From Hirsutella rhossiliensis (lineage: Eukaryota > Ascomycota > Sordariomycetes > Hypocreales > Ophiocordycipitaceae): DNA of 64,000 nt. Position numbers and translations under genes: made by a program. The stretch is from NCBI RefSeq assembly GCF_020360975.1, contig NW_025408668.1, forward strand, positions 620,001-684,000, read 5' to 3'. This document shows positions 10,496-21,590 of the stretch, one piece after another; the first letter of the stretch is position 1; every line of letters begins with the position of its first letter. The notes beneath the pieces were generated by a model that saw only the letters and a program-made list of their open reading frames with translations, did no database searches and was not told the DNA's origin.

Positions 10496-11101
10496 GGTAA
10501 CCGGATGTTGCCGCAGTGCTCTTAGAGGGATGTTGCGACGCCAGGACGTCACGATATCACCGAGCTGTTCTGCCAGAGCCGTGATTGTCGCCTTATCCAA
10601 GTCAGCACATGCCATGGGATCACCCGCGACCTTAGTCATCAAGATCCATCCGCCGTGGCCAAGTGGCTGATTGTTAGATTCGTTCAGCGAACAAGGTCCG
10701 GCCTTGTATGGGGTCGCAGATATGGCGACACGGCCGTCCTCGGACCACGCAAGAGCTCGGGGTGCCGGAACATCTGCGCGGTGTTGCTGGAGCAGCTGCA
10801 GGCATGCCACCTCGTTCTGGACCTTGTACGCTTCAAAGAAGCGGCCGCTGACCTTTAACACGACTTCTTGTTCTGGCGGCGCCGCTGAGCTCGGTGACGT
10901 CTCATGGGCAGGGTGTCGAAGTGTTAGGAAGTATAGGCGATTGTTGTACGATCGGCCAGAAGGAAGCTGTGTCACAGAGACCAGCTCGGAGTGGGGGAAC
11001 CCGCAGCTCGCGATGTTCTCAATCTCTTCACGCAGCACACGCACACCGGCGGTAGGATGGTGAGGCGGTGTCGGCGGCCGGACGCAGTCAAGGCTCTCCA
11101 T
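10490..11101 (-). pseudogene. Aminoglycoside phosphotransferase (APH)/choline kinase-like protein, truncated
   Basis: From MESLDC at 11101 the frame reads an N-terminal kinase lobe: QLPSGRSYNNRLYFL, EVVLKVSGRFFEAYKVQNEV (lysine in the strand before a helix), LQLLQQHRADVPAPRAL, then the hinge GGWILMTKVAGDP and helices ending in WRRNIPLRAL. This order is that of the APH family, common in fungi as small-molecule kinases. The catalytic loop and the metal-binding DFG-like segment should follow but are replaced near 10490 by pogo transposase sequence on the opposite strand. Substrate unknown. Confidence 0.65.
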
Positions 11102-12532
11102 CTGGCAACGTAGAACGAAATTACAGTAATATTGTTATTGGACCCTGCTCTCTGAAGGACATGGAAAACGCATCCTGACATCCAAAATGTCGGCTCATTT
11201 TATGGTCAATAGACTCGGCGTGTGAGCTGCATGGTGCTGGACAGGTGCGAGCGGTGGTGACTCACACGGCCTGTCGTGGCCACTACATGATATGAGGATT
11301 GCTATTGGCAGACATAACAATTACGAATCAAGGTGGTCCGAGCCGGAATGTCGTGGATCAGATAATCACTGATCAAACGCTAGTAAATATGCTCTAGCTT
11401 CCATTTTGTTGCAGAATGGCATGAGCAGTATTTTGTGACCTCTCTGACTTTTGAGACATCCTTAGAGTCTCCTTCGAGGCCATTACTCAAAGCACTGAGG
11501 GTCCTCACATATTAATAGACGGCCGTTGGTGTAGCGGCTGGCACACCCTGGGAGCTGCATAGGGGGTGCACTCCACCCACTCCTGTTTGCTTCCCAACCT
11601 AGGGATAGGTATACTCGGCGGTCTTGCGATAAGTTCTGTTGGTTTGCTGTCTCGGCCATAATCCGCCGACGTGGCTTCTGTGCGGAAGGGTAGAGTAGCG
11701 ACCCCCGCCGCTGGTCGCGGGGAATTTCCCCCCACTTCTTCCACTTTCACCGACACACTTCGAATCGTCCGGTAAAGCCAAGAACGAAATGCCTCCAGAT
11801 TGTATGACCCAACACAAGCATATTACGACTCTCGTTCTTGACGTCCGCTCACATATTGACATCGCGAAAATAGCTTCCTGCAGCGAGCAAACTATTCCCA
11901 GAATTCGACTGAAATTGAGACGATTTGAACTCCGAAGTACCGTTCGGGCCGTCCTCAGATGGTAGCTCTTTCGATGTCACGAGCCCTACAGAAGCAACTA
12001 TCCAAACACCTGTTCCGTGACGAGATGATCCCAAAATTTGTTTCAAGAGCCAGGCATCCCTTCCCTGAGTATAGCACCAGCCAGTGCTTTGAGGCTGGGT
12101 AACACATTGAGAACTTGACATGTGTGTGTGTGTGTGTGTGTGTATTAATTACGCCTGATGGCCGTAGGCCAATAAGGCTACTATCTGATTACGGACATGT
12201 TCATTTCTCAATCTTTGACATGGTATCCTGAAGCCCATATTGTGTTCGATCTCGGCAATTTGGTCTCAACAGAATTTGCATCGCACTCGGAGGGTCCGGG
12301 CGCTTGAAATTGTTCCAGGCAGGCGAGCTTGAAGGTTGTTCTTCAAGTGTTCAGGGTCCTATCTGCGGCGGCTGAAGCGGTGCCTGCGACCTGAGGCCCG
12401 AGCCCAGAGCGGGCGTGTTAGTAGGAAAAGAGTAATAAGGGAAGGTGTGGGTTCGCAGTCTGTTCTCAATGTCGTGTACTCGCGAGTCGTGCCGTCGCTA
12501 TCGCAAATCGTATTGTCGCACGAACTGCCTCT
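11102..12532. other. Long stretch with no supported gene
   Basis: Minus-strand ORFs at 11505-11756, 11599-11862 and 11849-12121 overlap or follow one another but show no domain. A spliced minus-strand gene cannot be excluded, with the last (starting MSSSQC at 12121) as its first exon. A TG microsatellite lies at 12120-12143. Confidence 0.3.
12120..12143. repeat. (TG)n microsatellite
   Basis: About twelve TG units in a row; a shorter TG run of the same kind occurs at 12576-12589. Confidence 0.9.
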
Positions 12533-13183
12533 ATGTTGGGCGTCCATTTCGTGTCATCTGAAGGCGACTTTCCGGTGTGTGTGTGTGTGTATTTTTTGTC
12601 CAGCGGCCAAGAGGTTATCAGAGAGCATGACCAGCCACCAAAGCGATACGGCCGACCGAATGCTCTTGATCACGATTATGACAAAGCACATCTCTTTCTT
12701 CCTCAGATGCAGAATGAGGTCGACGTCGAGAGAACAGAAATAACATCGACATTCATACGGTGGTTCGTCTACTGCGCTTATTTCGGACTACCACCGTCAA
12801 TCGGAAGTATTGCTACAACAGAGATCGCTACGGGCGATGATGTAGCGATGACAACTGCCGAAGGTGGCCAGGCAGAGAGGGCGGCGTTCAGCGGCAAGCC
12901 CACGACGACGGATGAAGAGGACGTGAGCTTGGCTATCATGAGGCATGAGCTTGAGCTGGAGCGAGTGAGGCTCCACGACACGCATCAGCGAGTAGGAAAC
13001 CAAAGTTTGAGGTTTGAAAAGTTGGCGCGAGAGGAGGTTTTGCAAAAGGGAAGGCTTAACAGGATAAGCCGTCAAGTACGAGACCAGAATGCAAGACTCA
13101 AAGAACTGAGGCGAGACTCGCTTCTGGAGCAGGAGAGACTGGATAGGTTGAAGAAGTTGGTGGAGCAAGAGCAGGGACCGTAA
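12533..13183 (+). CDS. Coiled-coil hypothetical protein
   Basis: The frame is open for 216 codons. The C-terminal half, from about residue 130, is a long charged helix rich in Glu, Arg and Leu with heptad-like spacing (ELELERVRLHD, RFEKLAREEVLQKGRLNRI, QERLDRLKKLVEQEQ) and is a confident coiled coil. The N-terminal 40 residues run through a TG microsatellite (CVCVYFL) and may not be translated. The internal ATG at 12707 (MQNEVDVERTE) is the more likely start, giving about 158 residues. No catalytic domain is visible. Confidence 0.45.
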   Translation: MLGVHFVSSEGDFPVCVCVYFLSSGQEVIREHDQPPKRYGRPNALDHDYDKAHLFLPQMQNEVDVERTEITSTFIRWFVYCAYFGLPPSIGSIATTEIATGDDVAMTTAEGGQAERAAFSGKPTTTDEEDVSLAIMRHELELERVRLHDTHQRVGNQSLRFEKLAREEVLQKGRLNRISRQVRDQNARLKELRRDSLLEQERLDRLKKLVEQEQGP

Positions 13184-13471
13184 GGACTAGGACATAATTG
13201 TCGAGAAGAAGGGTCTAAGACTTGGTCCTGAAGCCTGATAGCTAGCTGAAGGTGTAGGGACGAGACAGGATGAAACCGGGAGGATGTAGCACGCTGACGC
13301 GGAGAGATGGGTGCCTATGGATTAGTAAGTCCGCAAGGAAGAAGATGGAAGACGGAGGAAGAAGCAGGGCAAGGGGATAAATAAAGGGCCTATGACAGAA
13401 AGGAAGAATCAACACACAGACACCCCAAAAATCATGCCCTTTGCCCTGCTTTCTTCGTGAGAATAATAGGT
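13184..13471. other. Purine-rich spacer, no gene
   Basis: The sequence is rich in GAAG/AGGA on the plus strand with no ORF worth calling. It ends at the start of the 255-bp repeat. Confidence 0.4.
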
Positions 13472-13726
13472 CTGAAGCATACTGTAGTGGGACATCTATC
13501 GGAGGGGATCGAAGCGCCTCGCGCTCAATGATGCTCCTCTGTCCCCAGATGACGCCGGCCTACGCCGGCCCCTAGCAGACGGCACCGCCTCCCAAGGTTC
13601 TGCCGACCGCTGGGGATGACACGACACGCCAGCTTGAATCCGAGCTGCGACGATTACGTATCTCCCACGTGATATCGACGAACTGAAGATGATGCCCAAT
13701 GGGTATCTATTCAGCGACCGTCAGTA
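13472..13726 (+). repeat. 255-bp dispersed repeat, copy A (inverted partner at 15232-15485)
   Basis: The sequence from CTGAAGCATACT to GACCGTCAGTA is present again in reverse complement at 15232-15485 with scattered substitutions and small indels. Shared blocks include TCTATCGGAG, ATGACGCCGGCCTACG, AGACGGCACCGCCTCC and GTTCTGCCGACCGCTGGGGA. A piece also occurs at 18945-19005. It starts TG and can be read as ending CA, so solo LTRs are possible, but no target duplication was confirmed. Confidence 0.7.
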
Positions 13727-13843
13727 TTACCATCGTTGGTTCGTGTCTAGCCTCCCGGTTGCCATCGCGAAATTGATCGTAGGGCGTACCAGGTATTGTA
13801 CCGAAACATTTACAAAATATAATGCACATTGAGCCACCGGGCC

Positions 13844-14917
13844 CTAGGAAATCTGTAGAAACCCGTGAATCTTCTCTACAGCCTGATAATCACCGGCGAA
13901 CGTCCCGCTAAGTTTTCATCAACCAACCCTCCGTGTTCCACCCGCCAAAGTCAATCAGCCAAGCCTCGTCAGTATGAGGGTGAACAAGAACATTATCCGC
14001 CTTACCATCCCCCCCCAGATGATGCCATGATGATGCAACCAATCAACTGTCTGTCGAACCTTTGAAACCCAGGCTTCCCTTCGCTCCTTTGAAATCGCAG
14101 TGATATCGTCCATCGTTGCCAACGTTGATAACTGTTGATTCTCAGAATGCGGGATGAATTCCTCCAATATTCCGATGACATGCCCGTCGTTAGGCGTTTC
14201 AATTAGCCCAAGTAGTTTTGGCACATTGACTGGCGAGGGGTACTGAGCGGCGTAGGCGGTAATTTTGGCGAGGCAATCCAACTCTCTTTGCATCGCTCCG
14301 CCATCAAATTCGCACCCTACTTTGGCACACATATGACACCCATTGACTGAGACATGCGTAATATAATCATCTCCAAGTAAATTCTCAACCACCTGAATAT
14401 CTGTCATCAGATATCTCGGCACTTTCAAGTCTTCTTTGACGTCAAGGTGGAAGGAAAATGTTGGAAACTCTGGTTTTGGTGACTGTAAGTGGGGAATTGG
14501 AACTACCCCTGCGTAGCCTTTCCCAGGGACTCCAGACATCTCGAGGTGATAGGATCCTTCGGAAAGCAGTTTCATCGTGCCACCAACCGTGATAAGGTTG
14601 AAAAAGTATTGTGGCGGAAAAATGTTTGAATGCAGGCTGGACTGTGGCTCTGCCAGGGGAGGGGCGATCTGATCAAATGTAGCAACTCCAACTCCAACGA
14701 TAACACCAATAATCTCATCTTGAACCTCATCCACTTTGTCCTCATCACCACCGAGGCATGCAGACATGTATTTCTGGATGAGAAATTTTTCCGTCGCGTT
14801 AGGAGAGGGGCTTGGATCGAAATTCACGATCATTCTCGCGCCATTCCAACGGATGTGAAAGGTGATTCCATCACCGCAACCGTACGATACTTGTTCAATA
14901 TAGTAAAGCGCAAACAT
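13844..14917 (-). pseudogene. Fungal protein kinase-like gene with homopolymer frameshifts
   Basis: The frame from 14917 carries an N-terminal region, then a kinase-like core (VNVPKLLGLIE, VIGILEEFIPHSENQQL, a helix ending WLHHHGIIWG). At the run of eight G at 14010-14017 the frame breaks. In the next frame the catalytic region continues as GDGKADNVLVHPHT with WLIDFGG, the catalytic and metal-binding motifs of this family. Two more bases are needed near TGGTTGATGAAAAC to reach the final segment, GTFAGDYQAVEKI to a stop at 13844-13846. All breaks sit in short runs, so the gene may be intact in reality. The gene is bracketed by inverted 255-bp repeats. Confidence 0.65.
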
Positions 14918-14953
14918 GATTCGAGTATCGATGGATGTGGGAGAGAAAAGTAA

Positions 14954-15231
14954 TGAGGCTTAAAGAGTTGAAGCAAGACTAACGATACGCGATGGAAGTC
15001 GCGGGGTTAATATACCCGAGCTAGAAGACAAGAGTTTAGTTAATCCCCTTGCCTAACAGTTGATGCCAAGTAAGAACACAGGGGAGTGTACCTGGCTCGC
15101 GATGATCCTGTACAGAGACCTATTTTTGTGGACGCCAGATGTGGCCTTATAGCCCAACACCCTGACGCAGACGGTCGCAAGCTTGAAGAGCTTGTCGCCG
15201 CGGTTCGAGACCACATAGGTGTTGGGATTGG
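14954..15231. other. Upstream region of the kinase-like gene
   Basis: Noncoding; it would hold the promoter of the minus-strand kinase-like gene. No clear TATA box was identified. Confidence 0.3.
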
Positions 15232-15485
15232 TACTGACGGTCGTTGAACGGATGCCCGTTGGGCATCATCCCCAATTCGTCGATCTCAAGTAGGAGATAA
15301 GCAATCTTTGCAGCTCGTGTTCAAGCTGGTCCCCAGCGGTCGGCAGAACCTAGGAGGCGGTGCCGTCTGCTAGGGCCGGCGTGGGCCGACGTAGGCCGGC
15401 GTCATCCAGCGGCAATGGGAGCATCACTGGGCGCGAGGCGCTGAACCCCAGGCTCCGATAGAGGTCCCACTGAAGTATGCTTCAG
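15232..15485 (-). repeat. 255-bp dispersed repeat, copy B (inverted)
   Basis: Reverse complement of 13472-13726. At its outer end it has a perfect short palindrome, TGAAGTATGCTTCA (read on the plus strand near 15471-15484), where copy A has only a partial one. Confidence 0.7.
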
Positions 15486-15519
15486 GCCAATCATGTCCTA
15501 GTCTTTATCTGGTGCGGCA

Positions 15520-15598
15520 GCCATCTCATCGAGGCAGCCATCTCATCGAGGCAGCCCATCTCATCGAGGCAGCCATCTCATCGAGGCATCCATCCCAT
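15520..15598. repeat. Minisatellite, 17-18-bp unit, about four copies
   Basis: The unit GCAGCCATCTCATCGAG is repeated four times, one copy with an extra C and the last diverged (GCATCCATCCCATGAAG). Noncoding. Confidence 0.85.
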
Positions 15599-15679
15599 GA
15601 AGTAGGAGTGCTTTCTGGCTGCAGGGCAGCCAACAGAAGCACATTTTGACTCTAGCGCGGCAACTTACAGAGCGCTGAC

Positions 15680-16290
15680 ATTCGACCGTTGCTGAGTGTG
15701 GCAACCATCTTAAGAAGGTGGTGTGAAGAGGTAGATAGCTCCGGTTACCGGTGCAGTTCCTTGAAGAACAACAACGTCCAAGTCCTTACATGAGGCAACC
15801 ATTTCAAGAAGAGGAATGGCACCACAGGAAAAATTTCGACAAGTACTCCCTTGCATCCTGGCTATGACTTGAAAGCCGGTATCAGCAAACCAACAGACTC
15901 CATGCATAGGCGCAAAATGTGGCTGAGCCACGATCCGCATTTGCAAGGATGCTCCCGCGGACACCACCACGGCACGCGCTAATGTATGTGAACCTGCCGT
16001 GCATAAATCCTGAACCAACAGCAGAATTTGGAGCAACTTGAGACCTCTACATGGCATCGAAGCTGGATCATCCGCTGACTTTACCACATTAACGTCCGTG
16101 TTTGAGCACATGTACCTGGAAGTAGCGCTTCAGGAGTGAGCTTTCAAAAAGTTGTTATCTGGCGATGCAAGTTTTGGCTCCTGGTCATTTTCTCAGCAAC
16201 GGCTCCGAGACCCCTCGTCTCCCACCTTCCTTTCCCCATGCTCTTCTATCCGGCTATACCTATGTATACTTTGACACTATCCTGGCCATA
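15680..16290 (-). pseudogene. Decayed gene family, copy (i), with its upstream region
   Basis: The minus frame from an ATG at 16111 is open for 133 codons (MCSNTD...). The same segment, including about 170 bp upstream of this ATG, recurs at 19065-19925 and, for its 5' part, at 45940-46290. Shared landmarks are the CAGGTACATG start, the CAACAGCAGAAT region, CAACCATTTCAAGAA, and the upstream CCGAGAC/CTCGTC block with a TTGACACTATC segment. The encoded sequences differ strongly because of indels, so all copies look nonfunctional. The ancestral function was not recognised. Confidence 0.5.
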
Positions 16291-17367
16291 ATACGTCAAT
16301 TCATTTTTACCTAAACTAGGAAAGGCAGTTTGTTCGTAGGTTTCACGAGTGTTATGTTCCTGGCTGCCCACCCTTGTTCCATGGAAGAAATGCGCATCGC
16401 AACTGTAGACATCGGACCGGGCACTACGAGAAGGGCTATTGCTTGTCCTACTGCTTTTTCGAGAAACATTTGAAGCGCCCTACAACAAAGGCTTGAAGAG
16501 GCGCTACCTAAGTAAATGGCGTATTGCTCGTCCTGGCGGCATTTCGTGTGACCGTTGTTTTGTCTGCTACGAACTGAGCTCCACTCCGCCTCTGCCCCTC
16601 GACCGTGTCGCCGGTGATTGCTCGTGGTCCTCGTGGAAGGACGTGCGAAGAATGTTGAACACTCGGATGACAGGGGTGCCGACGCTGACATAGTCGTCTG
16701 CGATGACCCCCTCAATGGCGTCGTGCCCGGCGGCTCCATCGATGAAGTCGCCAGGAAGTACAAGAAAACCTATGCTAACCTCATCGGCGGGATGGCGTCC
16801 CACTACTCGGTCGAGGCCCCCCAGCGCGACAAGGAGAGAAAGAAGGGACGAGATGGGCTACATGACTCTCCAACGCCTCCACAGGGCCGACAAGCGAACA
16901 TAGGTTATGACGCGCAAGGAATACGTCACCTAGTCCAAGTACCGCTAGGCCTCCTTCACCTGGTGCAAAGACAAGTGCTTCAGTGAGTGGGCCGGGTTCA
17001 GCATTATCATCGGCAGCAAGCCCTCGGACGACATTTCCGACATCCTCATATTCCTCACCTTCGAGATGCCCGCAACTTTGACCTAGTAGGACATGGACCA
17101 GCCGCGCTAAAAGCGGCGGCGACAACGTCGGCACCGAGTGATACTAGGAAAGTCCAGCAGGACCTCTTCGATCCCCTTCAGTGAGGCAAGACCCCGATGG
17201 AGCCCCCTCATCCAGGAGGTCTTTCGTAGGTTCCAACACCAACCCAAGAAGAAGCAGCACACCCTCTCACATCTTCTGAGTCGCTCTCCGGCTGGTTCCA
17301 CATGATGCCCTCTCGCTGGGCGATGTGGGATTTCCTTATATTTCATTGTACCTGCGCTATAATTCTT
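16291..17367 (+). pseudogene. Degenerate coding-like segment, unknown family
   Basis: Several plus-strand frames carry protein-like stretches that cannot be joined without shifts. One near 16618-16860 reads ADIVVCDDPLNGVVPGG, IDEVARKYKKTYANLIGG and MASHYSVEAPQ. Another near 16945-17080 reads [18 protein letters not shown] and [19 protein letters not shown]. These have the look of a decayed enzyme gene, but I recognise no family and stop codons are frequent. The minus-strand frame at 16781-17134 is judged a shadow. Confidence 0.35.
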
Positions 17368-17579
17368 CTACGTAGATAGGGTTGCAAGCGCAAATAGTAG
17401 GAGAATGGGGTGAGAATATTGGCAGGTTGAGGCTTTCCTAGGAGAGCAATGCTGGATAACACTCCCAGCCTGCCAAGAGCAATACCACTCAAGAGCCCTA
17501 GAACCCAATGTCTGATAGAAGAGCTGTCTGCTGTCGGGAAGGCGGCAGTCATCATATTTCGCCGGGTTACAAATGGAAC

Positions 17580-18570
17580 AATGTGTTCTGACCACTGAGG
17601 GCTCAAGCCCTGTCTGGCAAACGATCTCTTCACGAACCGCCACGTCGTAGTTTATTTCGATACCGCGTAGGTCCGTGAGCCTACGAGGACAACCGGCTAC
17701 GGCATACGAATGCCACTTTTGACTTATTTCTACAACCCGGGAACCTAACTCTAAGGCCCAGTCTGACTGTCGCTGCACGAGCATGTCGCGCGTGACCTTG
17801 TCCGATGCCTGGATGGCCCAACCCGTGTTTACCGGGAAGGCCGCCGGGACGCGGCGCAGGTCGATACCGACTCTAGCGGCGACGTGGGTCCGGATTGCGT
17901 ATCTTTCATGTTTTCGGGCCGGAGCATCAGCGTCAAGTCGGACAAAGACACGGAGGTCCTCTTTGGGTGGGGTCACGGGTGGTCGCCCTGGAGGCGAGTG
18001 GCGGTTTGTTGTTTTCGCTGTAGTGGGGCGGGGCCGTAACGGCCAGCTGTCCTTGGGGCTTTCTGCCGGAGGCGAGGACGCTGCTGTACGTGGGTTTCGG
18101 TGGTTCATCAAACTCGGCGAGCGATTGGTTCCAGAAGTTCAAAACTTGGTGGCAATTTGCTTGGCGATGCTGTTTTGGCGTCGGACGTGAACTGCTTGGC
18201 TGCCTGTTCGAATGCTTCGCTTAAGACCCGAAGGACTGCCAGTTTGGCGTCATGGGTTGCTGTTTGGTCGCGAGCAATCTTTTCAGCCGCTTCAATGATG
18301 GATACTGGTGCATTTTTCGAGGAACCGGTCGAGACCGGGCCATTCGATACCACTTCCGGCTGTGTTCCTCCGTGACGGCAGCGTTGATTGTTTCGCTATG
18401 AGGCGTTGACTGGGCTAGCTGCTGAACCGCAGGGAACGAGCCATTGGGGCAAGCCTCCGCCTGAGAGCCGTATCGAGGCTGCGATGCATGAGTTGCTAGG
18501 TTGGTTGGCGATTGTATGCCTTTCATGAAGGCATTGGAGTCGGCATGCGAACCTGAGGCTGGTGCCATGG
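17580..18570 (-). pseudogene. LINE ORF1 (Gag-like) fragment
   Basis: Starting at MAPASGSHADSNAFMKG near 18570, the coding signal passes through three frames. First a Ser/Ala-rich head, then a helix around 18310-18110 (IIEAAEKIARDQTATHDAKLA), then a Pro-rich linker (PPKPTYSSVLASG), then the conserved ORF1 core at about 18000-17590. The core has KEDLRVFVRLDADAPARKHE, YAIRTHVAARVG, GWAIQASDKVTRDML and SYAVAGCPRRL. This is the nucleic-acid-binding ORF1 seen in Tad-like fungal LINEs. The sequence turns to unrelated material near 17580, before any zinc knuckles or ORF2. Confidence 0.65.
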
Positions 18571-18691
18571 CCGCTGCCGGCGCTTGCGCGCGGCGCAGTT
18601 TCGGATGGTTCGAGAGCACTTGTTAAGTGAAAAGGTGTGTGAGTGGGCTACTTCCTTAACACTTGCGTGCCAAGAAAGTAAAAATACAAGG

Positions 18692-18765
18692 ATGAGATGG
18701 AGGATCTGTAATAGCTTAGTATCGTGGCCCTCTAGGGTTATTCCCTCCGGGCGGAATAAACTGTG
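18692..18765 (+). repeat. Second copy of the LINE-associated GC-rich motif
   Basis: It contains GAGATGGAGGATCTG, TAGCTTAGTATCGTGGCCCT and TCCCTCCGGGCGGAATAAA and matches 10147-10210. It lies about 130 bp upstream of the minus-strand LINE ORF1 head and points away from it. Confidence 0.5.
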
Positions 18766-18799
18766 CATTGGCTCCCACTGTGGGCCCAGTTAAAGGTGG

Positions 18800-19064
18800 C
18801 TTACGCAACATTCAAAAGGGTGGGGAGACACGAATTGTGACGGACGAATCGAGAATGGGGACTGAGGGGAGGAGGTGAAGGGGTCCGACGGCCCTTCCGT
18901 CCCTTCGTTCCCAAAACACTCGTTGTTCTTCAAAGGCAGAGAGCCTCAAGAGGCGGTGCCGTCTCCTGCGGCGAGCGTAAGTGAGCGTCATCTAACGCTC
19001 ATGGAGCATGATCACGCGAGCGGCTCTAGCTCTCATCCAATGACTGCCGCACCATCCTGTCGAC
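18800..19064. other. Spacer with a fragment of the 255-bp repeat
   Basis: No gene. The stretch near 18945-19005 (GAGGCGGTGCCGTCTCCT and following) matches the inner part of the 255-bp repeat, copy B orientation. Confidence 0.4.
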
Positions 19065-19925
19065 CTGTCATGTCCCCATCCTTAGCAAATGTGACGGCCA
19101 TCTTGAGAAGCGGGGGTGCGCTCTAGCTGCATCGCAGGCTGCGTAGTAGAAGCGCATATTGAACCGCAGTAAGGTGACTTTCAACGCCTGAACATTTTGA
19201 TCTGTTGTCCAGTATGGCAACCATCTCGAAAGCTGGTGTGAAGTGGAGGTAGGCTTCGGATCCCGGTGTATTCCTTAGAGAACAAGGGGTGCTTGAGTTC
19301 TTACTAGCTGTGGCAACCATTTCAAGAAACATGGGAATACGATCTGCATCCATAGGGATATCTTTGACGCTATTGTCTGGGCTAATGCATGCGGGCCAGC
19401 CACGCATGCCCAATGCCAACAGCAGAATTCGGAGCAAGTTGAATGGCGTCTATGAGACCTCGAAGCTGGGCATTCCACGGACAGGACCATACTGCTGTCC
19501 GTGCTAAGACGCATGTACCTGGAAATAGCCCTTCTGTCACCCAGAAGATTTCAGCGCTGCAGGGTCGACGCTCCCTGCTTGCTGCCTGGCAGGCAGTAGA
19601 CACTAGGCGAGCTGCTGCCTGCAGGCAGCAGCTCCACTCACTCTTACAACTGATGTATTTAAGGATTGATTATTCCCACTCATTAGATAGGAACAAGAGT
19701 CTTCCAGTCCCTGATCTTTATGCTCACTTGCTCATCCTCCGTGCGATAGCTTCAGTGTGAGTCTCATGAGAAGACGTTACCTAGTAAAGTAAAGCAGGTT
19801 TTGGCTCGGGTCATTTTCTCACCAACGGCTCAGAGACTCCTCGTCTCCCACTTTCCTTTTCCATCCTCTTCCCTCAACATACCTAAGAACACTTCGACAC
19901 TATCTTGACCTTAGTGCGTCGTTCG
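19065..19925 (-). pseudogene. Decayed gene family, copy (ii), carrying a palindromic insertion
   Basis: Homologous to 15680-16290. The CAGGTACATG start corresponds to 19514, from which coding-like sequence passes through two frames down to 19123, reading IPMFLEMVATASKNSS, HFTPAFEMVAIL and LTAVQYALLLRSL. A 220-bp insertion at about 19530-19750 separates this from the shared upstream region (GGCTCGGGTCATTTTCTCAC onward). The alignment of EMVA repeats suggests that the ancestral protein had repeated helical units, but this is only an impression. Confidence 0.45.
19530..19750. mobile_element. Palindrome-rich nonautonomous element, copy 2
   Basis: It contains the two hairpins GCTGCCTGGCAGGCAG and GCTGCTGCCTG with its complement, in the same order as the reverse complement of copy 1. 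These are followed by the shared CTCATTAGATAGGAACAAGAG and CCTGATCTTT segment. It interrupts the upstream part of a decayed gene; flanks ATAGCCCTTC and ATAGCTTC may be a diverged target duplication. Confidence 0.55.
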
Positions 19926-20059
19926 GCCTCTGCATAGAGACTGGAGCAGGCACCTGCGGTCGTTTCAGGAGCAAGTACCAAACTCTATGGCATCCTCGTC
20001 ATGAGTGGAGGTCGAGATCACCAGAACCAACAGAGCATAAGCGCAAACCGCGACTTATG

Positions 20060-21590
20060 CCTCACTGACGAGAGACCTGGTAATTCACTTGGTGTCGGCT
20101 TATCCGTGCCCTGCCGCGAGACGTGGATCTTGTTCTTGGTTTGAAAGAGCGGATTCGGGAGTCCCTTTCTCGCCGGCTCGACCGTGTCGTTCTTGAAACA
20201 ACTTAATTCTGGCCCTGTCAGACCACTTCTCACGCCATACGGGTGCATCCAAAATTTTAGAGGCATAATCCATGGCGGGCGCTACCGTTGCGACTAACAA
20301 TTGTCCCGCCACCTGTGGAGGAACCATATCCAGTCTACGCATACCCATGGTGGCCGTGAGCCCTCTGGCGGCCGCTCTAGCCACGTGCGCCCTTGTAAGG
20401 CACACACACAACGAAACAGAGAGTGAAGAACTGGGCCAATAATTCAATTCGTTGATCTCTGACGAGCTCCTCCAAGGGTTATGCTACCCTACTTTATAAC
20501 CACGAGATGCCTCCCAGCCCCGTGCTTTCTCTGGAATAGTCACTCCAGCCAGTAGTTGGAATCAACCAGCCATCTACCGAGTCAAGCACTTTAGGCGCGT
20601 GACAGCCCTGTACTGAAGAATTGCGTTCATAGCCACCCTAGGAGTTTCGTCTGCTTTTCGTTTTGACATCCTGCTGTTCTTGTATCATAAACGGTGTGTC
20701 ACTGGTTCGTTCCAATTCTCTTGTGAAGTAAATGACGGTGGCTTGTATGCTTCCAGTGTCGCGCCGCTACGTCTTTCCTACTGGAGGGCTTCGGCAATAG
20801 TCGATTGGATACTCTCTCGATCTCATGGAGAAATGCAAAGGTGGAAGCGAAGCAGTTGTCTACAAATGCGATCGAAACATCTTTTGCATTGATCCGTCTT
20901 TGCACCAAGTCTGAATTGAAGAATAGGAATGCGATTGGTGACAATGATGACCCATTGGACACACCTGCCTGGGGCAAGACTCGTTCCTCGGATGGGTGCC
21001 CATTCAAACCCACTGAGGCCGTAAACCACTAGTAGAGCGCATCCATACAGTTTGCCAATCTTTCTAGAATTCCCCTGGCTTTTATCCTCTCCAGTAGTCA
21101 CTCTGTGCATACGCCATTGTACGCACTCCTCACGTCAAAGCTGACCAAGCTGCCTGCTAGTTTGCCATGCTTCACAAGTCTGTTCCTGCAGGAGTATGAG
21201 TGCCTGCTCCGCCGGCCTACGTTTTCTCGCCGCGAAGTGATTTTCGTGCAGGAGTCTATGGGTCTTCGCTGCACAGGAGTTGTCTTCCGCGACAACCGCC
21301 CTCAGGATTTTGCCAAGAGTCGGCCGGGGGAAATTGGCCGCCAGGCCTTGGCCAGCGTGTTCGCCTTTCCTCGGTTTCTTTAGGACGATGATCTTCGCTG
21401 TCCGCCGTTGGTGTCTTGGAGCGACGCATCAAAGAGATTCCACATCCTGTATTTCCCTACGTGCGAGCCGCTTCCCACCATCGCCGGGAGGCCACCCTCT
21501 CCAGGTGCTTTCCAAGCTCCCGCTGCCATCACTTTGTCTTTAATCTCTTCTAGGGTCAGCTTGCTCATCCTCCGTGAGATGTGGGCCATG
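20060..21590 (-). mobile_element. LINE ORF2 fragment, heavily decayed reverse transcriptase
   Basis: On the minus strand, in order from 21590: the N-terminal entry of a LINE polymerase (LTLEEIKDKVMAAGAWKAPG), then LVSFDVRSAYNGV near 21140, SSLSPIAFLFFNSDLVQRRI near 20920 and SIAFVDN near 20870 (FxDD altered to FVDN). Later comes the thumb-side TVAPAMDYASK near 20280. Many frames and stops are crossed. It is related to the LINE at 8.16 kb but is more mutated. The motif order confirms a single decayed copy. Confidence 0.65.
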
